Source of the DNA: Rufibacter radiotolerans
GTDB lineage: Bacteria > Bacteroidota > Bacteroidia > Cytophagales > Hymenobacteraceae
Assembly (NCBI RefSeq): GCF_001078055.1
Contig: NZ_CP010777.1
Coordinates: 1,138,408 to 1,202,407 of the forward strand
DNA length: 64,000 nt
Direction of reading: 5' to 3'
The notes beneath the pieces were generated by a model. The model had not been told where the DNA came from. It made no database searches and worked only from the letters and a program-made list of their open reading frames with translations. The number at the start of each line of letters is the position of its first letter. The stretch's first letter is position 1. A program made the translations under genes and the position numbers. Shown here in pieces: positions 26,559 to 33,106 of the stretch.

Positions 26559-28649
26559 TCAGGCATGGTCCTGTTCCGTGGGTTTCTTCTGGTTGCGCAG
26601 GTACTGGTCCTGCCCCTGTAGCCAGTCTTCGCGGCCCGGGGAGAAGAGGGTCACAAAATCAGTGTCTTCCAGTAAAATGACAGAATGGGGAACATCTGGC
26701 GGAACCAGGATAATTTCACCGGTCCGCACCACCACCTCGCGGTCATCAAAGACATATTTCAAGGTCCCCGAAAGTACCCAGGTATTTTCTTCGTTTACAT
26801 GCTGGTGGCGTTCTACTTCCGCTCCGTCTTTCCCCTGGAACCTGGCCAGGGTAGTCTTTTCCCCGAAGAGCACCTGGCGCTTAAGTAAGTCTGTCAGCTC
26901 CTCTGTGTGAACTGCCTCCCAGGAGCTTTTCTGTATCTTCTCTTTCACGTCTTTGCTGGAAGGGCCGTCCCCGCCGTAGAGTCCGGAACCCACAATATAG
27001 GTCTTGCCGTCTTTCGCCTGCACTTTTTGTACATAGGTTTGCTTAAGCGCCGGCGTATTAGAGCCGGGTTGGTACCAATAGCACTCCAGCCAAGCTCTGC
27101 CGTCGGTCATGGCCGTTGATATTTCAATTCTTACTATTTCCTTGCCTTTCAGGTCCTTCAGTTTCATCAGATTTTTTCCTTCCAGGCTGGGTTGCGCGGG
27201 GTTCACCAGTTCAACACCTTCGGGGGTCTGCACAAAAACATAGGTGTCCATGAAATAGAAGGGGCCCGTTTTATCCCGTAGCTGACCAAAGGCGTCCTGC
27301 CCCTTTTCCGCTACCAACAAGGCCGCCCGGTTCACCAGATCCTCAATCATGGCTTTGTCTAGTTGCAGGTGGTAAACGCCGCAACCAATAATGAAGGTCT
27401 GGCCAGAGGGGTAGGTGACCTGCTTAACAAACGTAGATTTCCAGGTGGGGAAGATGTAGCCTGGCTGTGGGTATTGGTAGTGGACCCACCCTTCACCGCC
27501 CGGACTGGCCCCCGCCTCCAGCATCATCTGAATCATAGGCTTGCCCAGGGCATCTTTCTGCTCCAGCACGTTTATTCCCTCGGTGGTTGGCTCTGCCGCA
27601 TGGAAAACCCGGGTCCCGTCAAAGCCTAAGACAAAGAAGTAGGTTTCGTCATTCAGCCATTTTGAGTTTTTTTCCCTGAACTGGGGGTACGCTTCTTCGC
27701 CTTGCTGCTGCAGCAAATCGGCGGCCTGCCTTACCAGATTCATTAATTCCGGAGCGGTCATGGTGGCGGCAGGCTTGGTGCCTTTAGGCGCATCTGGCAG
27801 GTAAACGCCGCAGCCCACGGCCATCGGTTTACCGTCCAAAAGGGCTTTGTGCACGTACGCCGATTTTTGGCTAGAGACACTCTCGCCGGGTTTGGGCCAC
27901 ATGTAATCTACCCAGCCCTCGCCTTTGGTGTTCACAATCTCCAGAATATCCTTAATAAGGTACTTGCCCTTGGTGTCTTTATAGTCCAGGATATTACGAC
28001 CCTCTATGGTTGGAAAAGCCGGGTTTACCAACTCATTGCCCTCCAGGTCCATCACGAAGATATAAGCGTCCTTGGCCAGGTACTGGCTTTTAGGGTCATG
28101 GAAGAGCGGGAAGGCGGCTTTCCCATGCTGCTCTATCTCGCCCACCGCGTTCAGGACCAGGTCTGCCACAAATTCGCGCTCCATGCGGTTGTCATACATG
28201 CCGCTGCCAATCACGTAGGTTTTCCCGTTGGGGGCCTTTGCCTGGTGCACGTAGCTGCTCTTCCAGCGGGGGAGGAGCTCACCCGGTTTGGGCCATTGGT
28301 AGTGGAACCAGCCCTCCGGTTTGTCTGGGTGCGCCTTGGTGGCGCCTATCAGGCCCCAGACAATGGATTTGCCGTTCAGGTCTTTTAGGTCCAGTTGGTT
28401 TTTCCCTTCCATGTCTGGCTCTGGGTGCACCAGCATGTTTCCCTCCAGGTCCAGTACAAAAACATACGTCTCGCCCTGGCGCCAGCGGCTGTCCGGTACC
28501 TTAAAATCCTTAAATGCCGCCTCGCCCACCTTCTCCACCAGGGCGACGGCGTCCTGCACCAGCCTGGTTACCTCACTTGTGTCTTTATTTTCTGGCGGGG
28601 CACTTACAAGAGAGGCTGTCTCTTTAGAATTGATTTCTAGTGTTTCCAT
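26559..28649 (-). CDS. Four tandem single-Cache domains plus C-terminal cupin, no signal peptide
   Basis: A 696-residue protein with four tandem copies of a ~135-residue sCache_2-type domain at about residues 25-160, 160-290, 300-435 and 435-562. Each repeats the order DxYVFV..xxG, a GxNxLxxKD..GK block, GWxxYxWPKPG, KxxYV and a final GxGxY. A cupin follows at about 585-680, with HQHVNEENTWVLSG (H615, H617) and PPDVPHSV (H655) as likely metal ligands. Cache domains normally sense small ligands outside the cell as part of receptors. Here there is no signal peptide, transmembrane segment, histidine kinase or chemotaxis domain, so the protein looks cytoplasmic. It is a paralogue of the next gene upstream, 58 bp away on the same strand, and probably shares its operon. 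Ligand unknown. Confidence 0.85.
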   Translation of the reverse strand: METLEINSKETASLVSAPPENKDTSEVTRLVQDAVALVEKVGEAAFKDFKVPDSRWRQGETYVFVLDLEGNMLVHPEPDMEGKNQLDLKDLNGKSIVWGLIGATKAHPDKPEGWFHYQWPKPGELLPRWKSSYVHQAKAPNGKTYVIGSGMYDNRMEREFVADLVLNAVGEIEQHGKAAFPLFHDPKSQYLAKDAYIFVMDLEGNELVNPAFPTIEGRNILDYKDTKGKYLIKDILEIVNTKGEGWVDYMWPKPGESVSSQKSAYVHKALLDGKPMAVGCGVYLPDAPKGTKPAATMTAPELMNLVRQAADLLQQQGEEAYPQFREKNSKWLNDETYFFVLGFDGTRVFHAAEPTTEGINVLEQKDALGKPMIQMMLEAGASPGGEGWVHYQYPQPGYIFPTWKSTFVKQVTYPSGQTFIIGCGVYHLQLDKAMIEDLVNRAALLVAEKGQDAFGQLRDKTGPFYFMDTYVFVQTPEGVELVNPAQPSLEGKNLMKLKDLKGKEIVRIEISTAMTDGRAWLECYWYQPGSNTPALKQTYVQKVQAKDGKTYIVGSGLYGGDGPSSKDVKEKIQKSSWEAVHTEELTDLLKRQVLFGEKTTLARFQGKDGAEVERHQHVNEENTWVLSGTLKYVFDDREVVVRTGEIILVPPDVPHSVILLEDTDFVTLFSPGREDWLQGQDQYLRNQKKPTEQDHA

Positions 28650-28707
28650 GGGTAAAGGAAGTTTGGGTATGAAGGAATTTTAAGGTCTCCTGAACAAGAA
28701 GACCGTG

Positions 28708-30552
28708 CTATTTCTTTTGCTTACTGCTTTTCCCCTTGGGCACGTTAAGGGCTTCTGTCGCGTCCTGGGTAGGGTAGAAGCCAGCCCCTACAATGTAGGT
28801 GTCGGGGCCGTGGGTTACTTTTCTAACGTAGGTGAGTTTTTTGCTTTGCGTGTTTTCGTTGGGCTTGTACCAATAGTATTCCACCCAGGCGCTGTCTTTC
28901 TGCATTACGGCGGTAATGTAGTCGCGCACCGAGTAATTTCCTTTCAGGTCTTTGGTGTTCCAGAGGTTGGTGCCTTCCAGGCTGGGCTGGGCGCCGTTGA
29001 CCAGTTCATCGCCTGTCGGCGATTCCACAAACACGTAGGTGTCCATGAACACGTAGCGGCCAGTCTTGTCACGCAGCGCCGGGAAGGCTTCTTTGCCTTT
29101 GGAAGCCACCAGGGCGGCGGCCCGGTCCACAAGGTCCTTGATCAGGGTCTGGTCCATCTGCATGTGGTAGATGCCGCTGCCAATGATGTATGGCTGGCCG
29201 TTAGGGAACGTGACCCGTTTAACGAACACAGATTTCCAGGCCGGGAAAATATCGCCGGGCTCTGGGTACATGTAGTGCAGCCAGCCTTCGCCGGCGGGGC
29301 TGTTTCCTTCTTCCAGAATCCTTTTGCCATAGGGCCGGCCTAGCACGTCTCTGGCGCCTGCCGCATTGCTGCCGGCCAGCTTAGGATCAGCGGCATGGAA
29401 AGCCCGCCTTCCTTTCAGGTCCCAGACAATAAAGTAGGTGTTGTCTTTATACCATTTTGAGCCTTTACGCTTGAACTCGAGGTAGGCGTCTTCGCCTTTC
29501 TTTTCAAAGACCGTGGCGGCCTCGCGGACCAGGGCCATAAGTTCTGGGGCGGTCATGGCGCGGACGGCAGTGGTAGGCCTGGGGGCGTCTGCCAGGTAAA
29601 CGCCGCAGCCCACGGCCACCGGTTTGCCGTCCAGCATAACTTTCTGCACGTACGCTGATTTGGGTGCCGGAACGTTCTCGCCGGGTTTAGGCCACTGGTA
29701 ATCTACCCAGCCCGAGTCTTTGGTCTGCACCGTTTTCAGGATCTCCTTGGTGAGGTACTTGCCGGTGGGGTCCTTCACGTTTAAAATGTTGCGCCCTTCC
29801 AGGTTGGGGAAAGCCGGGTTCACTAACTCTATCCCTTCCATGGTGAGCACAAAAATGTAGGCATTTTTCACCAGGAACGGGCCCGCCGGGTCATGGAAGG
29901 CCTTAAAGGCGCCTTTGCCCTTTTGCTGGATCTCCATGACCGCGTCTTTGACCATGTCTACCACAAACGCGCGCTCCATGCGGTCATCATACAAACCACT
30001 GCCTACCACGTAACTCTTGCCCGACGGGGCTTTTACCTGGCGCACGTAACTGCTTTTCCAGCGCGGAAGGAGCCCCCCCGGAACCGGCCACTGGTAATGG
30101 AACCAGCCTTCGGGTTTGTTGGGGTGTTCTGTAGCGGCCGTCAGGAGGCCCTGAATGATGGGTTTGCCTTTCAGGTCTTTGAGGTTTATCTGGTTTTTGC
30201 CCACCATGGTGGAATCTGCGTGCACCAGCATGTTGCCCTGTGGGTCCAGCACAAAAACATAGGTCTGGCCTTTCCGCCAGCGGCTGCCGGGTACCTTGAA
30301 CTCCTGGAAGGCCGCCTCGCCCTTCTGCTGGATAAGCCCGCCCGCGTCTTTTACCAGAGCGGTAATTAGGGCAATAGAGTCCTGGGTTTGGGTGCCGGAA
30401 ATTTGGCCAGGAGGCCGAAGATTCTGATCCGAAGCCTGGGCAGAAGGGTGTAGGGTCCACAAGGCATTACCGGGACGGGCGGGCCCCAACACCAACCAGC
30501 CAGCCAGAAGAACAGCCGCGGCGATGACAAGCAAGAGAGATGCTTTTTTCAT
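28708..30552 (-). CDS. Four tandem single-Cache domains, N-terminally anchored or secreted
   Basis: A 614-residue paralogue of the Cache-cupin protein. The N-terminus MKKASLLLVIAAAVLLAGWLVLG is a signal peptide or membrane anchor, placing the four Cache domains (about residues 60-190, 190-325, 330-465 and 465-590) in the periplasm. The repeats keep the same order, for example YVFVLDPQGNMLVH, GWFHYQWPVPG and KSYVVGSGLY. Each domain matches its counterpart in the neighbour (domain 1 to domain 1, and so on) better than the other domains, so the whole four-domain array was duplicated. It lacks the cupin and ends in a basic KGKSSKQKK tail. No output domain is present. It is the first gene of the pair. 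Confidence 0.85.
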   Translation of the reverse strand: MKKASLLLVIAAAVLLAGWLVLGPARPGNALWTLHPSAQASDQNLRPPGQISGTQTQDSIALITALVKDAGGLIQQKGEAAFQEFKVPGSRWRKGQTYVFVLDPQGNMLVHADSTMVGKNQINLKDLKGKPIIQGLLTAATEHPNKPEGWFHYQWPVPGGLLPRWKSSYVRQVKAPSGKSYVVGSGLYDDRMERAFVVDMVKDAVMEIQQKGKGAFKAFHDPAGPFLVKNAYIFVLTMEGIELVNPAFPNLEGRNILNVKDPTGKYLTKEILKTVQTKDSGWVDYQWPKPGENVPAPKSAYVQKVMLDGKPVAVGCGVYLADAPRPTTAVRAMTAPELMALVREAATVFEKKGEDAYLEFKRKGSKWYKDNTYFIVWDLKGRRAFHAADPKLAGSNAAGARDVLGRPYGKRILEEGNSPAGEGWLHYMYPEPGDIFPAWKSVFVKRVTFPNGQPYIIGSGIYHMQMDQTLIKDLVDRAAALVASKGKEAFPALRDKTGRYVFMDTYVFVESPTGDELVNGAQPSLEGTNLWNTKDLKGNYSVRDYITAVMQKDSAWVEYYWYKPNENTQSKKLTYVRKVTHGPDTYIVGAGFYPTQDATEALNVPKGKSSKQKK

Positions 30553-31026
30553 AGGTAGAGGTAGAGTTAGGAAAGGAATGAGCAGGCTAGTTGGTCATGG
30601 GCCGGAGCCACGGAAGCTAGGTTCTCCAAGGGCAGGGGTACTGCCGGTCAGGGGTCTTTTGCTCAGGAGAAAAACCTTTGCGCCGGTTCTGCTTCTGTAG
30701 CCCAGGTGGATCACATGTGGGGGAGCAAATACCCGGGGATTTGGTATCTGTGGGGATAGTATTTTTTACGACGAGGTGCCCTGTTGGTTGTTAGGGCACT
30801 TAGGTAGAATCAGCAGCAGGCACCTTTGGCCATGGCAAGCGCGTCCGTGCTTTGGTTTTTCTTTTGAATTCAGGGGCCGGCTATCTGGGCAAGGTTGGTT
30901 CTCCTGAAATCACTACTTGTGGCTATTGAAACCCGGTAAACGCAGAACTCCCGTTTTGAGCCTGTTTTCTGTAAAACAGGCCCAAAACGGGAGTTCTTTC
31001 TAAAGACTTTTCTAAACGACTTCTCC
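30553..31026. other. Intergenic region with palindrome copy D
   Basis: A 474-bp gap between two minus-strand genes. It holds the promoter region of the Cache pair and palindrome copy D (30944-30997), which sits 26 bp beyond the end of the SHOCT-like gene. No coding frame is convincing. Confidence 0.5.
30944..30997. repeat. Dispersed palindrome family, copy D
   Basis: The core cccgttttgagcctgttttc / aaaacaggcccaaaacggg has copy-specific outer arms agaactc / gagttct. Almost the whole 54 nt is self-complementary. It is positioned as a terminator for the minus-strand gene 31027-31614. Confidence 0.85.
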
Positions 31027-31614
31027 TTACGACAGCAGGTCTTTGATCTGCAGCTGCATCCAGAGTTCCTCGTGTTCTTCCTGGCTCAGGATACCCATTT
31101 CGCGCAGCCACCCGAACCGCTCAATCAGCACTTCCTGGGGCAGGTGTTGTTCTACCACGCCATATTTGTTTTTATAGTAGGCCTGAATGTGGGCATGAAT
31201 AGACAAGATAAAGTTATCTACCTCCATGTTGGAAGGGCTCCCGCGGAACAGTTCCAGCGTTTTGGCCCCGCCGGTGAGCAGGACAAGGTCGCGGTTGGTA
31301 TGAGAGAAGGCCAGCGCCGCCAGCACCATAGACACCAGGGTGGCGCTAATCCAGAGCAAGGCAACCGGACCCGCGCCCTCGTGCAGGAATGAAACCACAA
31401 AGGAATACAGACTGATGCCGGAGAAAAGGCTGAGCAGGCATGCCGGCAGGAGCGCGGCTTTCTCGCGTTTCTTCACCAGTTCAAAGCCCATGTCTTCGTA
31501 CCGAATGCGGTACTCCATGTTTTCTTTCCAGTTCGTGGTAATGACCCTGATCCCAGATTTCCTCAAGGTGAATTCTTTGCTGCTGAATAGGTGGCGCTGC
31601 TTTAGCTCTTTCAT
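31027..31614 (-). CDS. Membrane protein with SHOCT-like C-terminus
   Basis: A 195-residue protein of unknown function. Two hydrophobic segments lie near residues 57-75 and 85-105 (LLPACLLSLFSGISLYSFVV and the LLWISATLVSMVLAALAF stretch). The C-terminal RFGWLREMGILSQEEHEELW resembles the SHOCT motif, a short domain seen at the ends of many membrane proteins and thought to mediate oligomerisation. The frame opens to 31695, but residues before the ATG at 31614 (MKELKQRHLF) do not look conserved. The region around residues 20-45 may be a PH-like strand set. No operon partner is clear. Confidence 0.65.
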   Translation of the reverse strand: MKELKQRHLFSSKEFTLRKSGIRVITTNWKENMEYRIRYEDMGFELVKKREKAALLPACLLSLFSGISLYSFVVSFLHEGAGPVALLWISATLVSMVLAALAFSHTNRDLVLLTGGAKTLELFRGSPSNMEVDNFILSIHAHIQAYYKNKYGVVEQHLPQEVLIERFGWLREMGILSQEEHEELWMQLQIKDLLS

Positions 31615-31847
31615 TATTCTTAGATGGATAACGTAACCAGATATATGCTTTTGCTGAATTGTGCAAAAAGGTAAGAAGAAAAATGTAGCAAGCAAGCGTT
31701 TGAAGCTAATATTTGTAATTTTCTTTCACGTTATAATTAAAAATATGGTTTTTCATATTTAACCATAGGATTGGAGAAAGAGTAGGACTTCTGGGGGAAT
31801 GGGTGCGGGTAGGGAGGGGTGGTTTTTGGGCAGGGGGATTAGGGATA

Positions 31848-31900
31848 GGGGATTGCAAATCCGTATTTCGGTAGTTCGGGATTGCAAATCCCAAACAGCG
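31848..31900 (+). repeat. REP-like double hairpin R1
   Basis: Two short hairpins built on the ggattgcaaatcc palindrome (ggattGCAaatcc), separated by a linker containing 'ttcggtagttcg' and ending 'aaacagcg'. Direct orientation. Confidence 0.75.
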
Positions 31901-31976
31901 GTCAGAATAGGAATGGGAGCATTACAGGAAGATTCCAAATACTTGAACTTGATTGAATAGACTTACCGTTCATGGA

Positions 31977-32030
31977 AGGCGGATTACAAATCCGCTTTTC
32001 AATGGTTCGAGATTGCAAATCCCAAACAGC
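31977..32030 (+). repeat. REP-like double hairpin R2
   Basis: Hairpin gcggattacaaatccgc, linker ttttcaatggttcg, and a second hairpin gattgcaaatc ending 'aaacagc'. Same orientation as R1. Confidence 0.75.
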
Positions 32031-32059
32031 AATAATTAAAAGTATTATAGAACTCTGTA

Positions 32060-32111
32060 GCTCTTTCGGATTTGCAATCCGAAAGTACCGAAAGGGGGAT
32101 TTGCAATCCCC
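32060..32111 (-). repeat. REP-like double hairpin R3, inverted
   Basis: Hairpin tttcggatttgcaatccgaa, a short gtac-centred linker, then gggatttgcaatccc. This is the reverse-complement orientation of R1 and R2. R3 and R4 differ by about one base over 52. Confidence 0.8.
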
Positions 32112-32223
32112 TACGCATTTCTTCTAAAACTAAACTACCCTTAACTGTCCCCTTAAAACCAGCCACTTTTTTTCAAAATTGACAGCTGATTCGTAAGCTT
32201 ATTTGTTCTAGAAAAAGGAAGGG

Positions 32224-32769
32224 TTACTGCACCAAAATAATTTCCAGCAGGCCTTGTTCGCCCGCATAGTCACGGGCAGAACTGTAGAGATAATGTTCAG
32301 GTTCACTCACAATTTCTGCCCGGACCGGGTTTTGGTGAATGTATTCCAGTTTTTGGTCCAAAAAAGCATTGGAGTGAATTTCCTTGGCTTCATTGCCTTC
32401 TTGCCAGAATTTGTATTGCATAATTTTCGGGTCTTGCGCTCCTCTGAATGTGAATCTACTCAACCACCTTTCCTTTCTGCGTTCATTTTTCTCTTGAATA
32501 GCTTTGATAAGGGCTTTGCTTGTAAACTTCTTGAAGTCTCTTAAAATATGGGATAGGTTTTGCCCTTCTTTAGCGCTTGCTATTAAATGAAGGTGGTTGG
32601 TCATTAAACACCAGGCATATACTTCTAGTCCCTTCTCCTGTTGGCAGTACCTAAGGGCATCTACTAACAGGTGCTTGTACACCGGTCTTGTGAAAACATC
32701 TATCCAGTCCACTACAGTAAGCGTCAGGTAATACAAATACCCTTCCTGGATTTTATTCTTGATGCCCAT
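32224..32769 (-). CDS. REP-associated tyrosine transposase (RAYT, Y1_Tnp family)
   Basis: A 181-residue Y1 HUH-type transposase. The HUH motif is in CLMTNHLHLIA (H59, H61), and the likely catalytic tyrosine is Y143 in KLEYIHQNPVRAEIV. The C-terminal YLYSSARDY is the usual RAYT ending. RAYTs are single-copy domesticated relatives of IS200/IS605 TnpA that act on REP hairpins, which here lie on both sides of the gene (R1-R3 downstream, R4-R5 upstream). The length is normal and the frame is intact, so the protein may be active. It lies divergent to uvrA. Confidence 0.9.
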   Translation of the reverse strand: MGIKNKIQEGYLYYLTLTVVDWIDVFTRPVYKHLLVDALRYCQQEKGLEVYAWCLMTNHLHLIASAKEGQNLSHILRDFKKFTSKALIKAIQEKNERRKERWLSRFTFRGAQDPKIMQYKFWQEGNEAKEIHSNAFLDQKLEYIHQNPVRAEIVSEPEHYLYSSARDYAGEQGLLEIILVQ

Positions 32770-32887
32770 TGCTTACAGGATATATTTTCTGCCCTTATAC
32801 CCATATAGGCCTTTTAAAGGTTGTAGGGTAACACTGAATCTATCGTACTTGCACTTTCGATTTTGTAACCACTTTTTTCTTTTTTTT

Positions 32888-32939
32888 GCTCTTTCGGATT
32901 TGCAATCCGAAAGTACCGAAAGGGGGATTTGTAATCCCC
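32888..32939 (-). repeat. REP-like double hairpin R4, inverted
   Basis: Near-identical to R3 (tttcggatttgcaatccgaa, linker with gtac, then gggatttgtaatccc), with one visible base change in the second hairpin. Confidence 0.8.
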
Positions 32940-32970
32940 GTGCGAACAAACTTTTCAACACAAGCAGCAG

Positions 32971-33023
32971 GCGGATTGCAAATCCGCTTTTCAAAAGTTC
33001 GGGATTGCAAATCCCGAACAGCG
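32971..33023 (+). repeat. REP-like double hairpin R5
   Basis: The cleanest copy: hairpin gcggattgcaaatccgc, linker ttttcaaaag, then hairpin ttcgggattgcaaatcccga, followed by acagcgg. Direct orientation, opposite to the adjacent R4. Confidence 0.8.
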
Positions 33024-33106
33024 GTAGCAGCAGTAGGATAGTTTACAAAGATAACAGCGCCATCGCTGCTTGCGTAAGGGCAAAGACTCCTTTGGTTCTA
33101 CCGCAC

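Larger units (their letters stand above)
31615..32223. other. REP-bearing intergenic region 3' of the RAYT gene
   Basis: A 609-bp non-coding stretch carrying three REP-like elements (31848-31900, 31977-32030 and 32060-32111). These are linked to the RAYT transposase gene that follows. Confidence 0.6.
32770..33106. other. Divergent intergenic region with REP elements R4 and R5
   Basis: A 337-bp region between the RAYT gene and uvrA, which point away from each other. It holds REP elements R4 (32888-32939) and R5 (32971-33023). The uvrA promoter must lie around or within R5, so the REP could affect uvrA expression. Confidence 0.5.

Noticed and set aside
18540-30552. Long antisense open frames over the GC-rich genes (hrpB, Cache pair, DUF1624)
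   Set aside because: They are the opposite-strand shadows of well-supported genes and have no domain signal.
31848-33023. Repeats of 'ggattgcaaatcc' looked like a CRISPR-type array
   Set aside because: The elements are few, in both orientations, unequally spaced, built of paired hairpins and linked to a RAYT gene; there are no spacers or cas genes.
32759-33106. 116-codon N-terminal extension of the uvrA frame
   Set aside because: It translates REP DNA (repeated SGLQIP and NPRANKL-like peptides) and is absent from UvrA families; the ATG at 33107 begins just before the conserved start.
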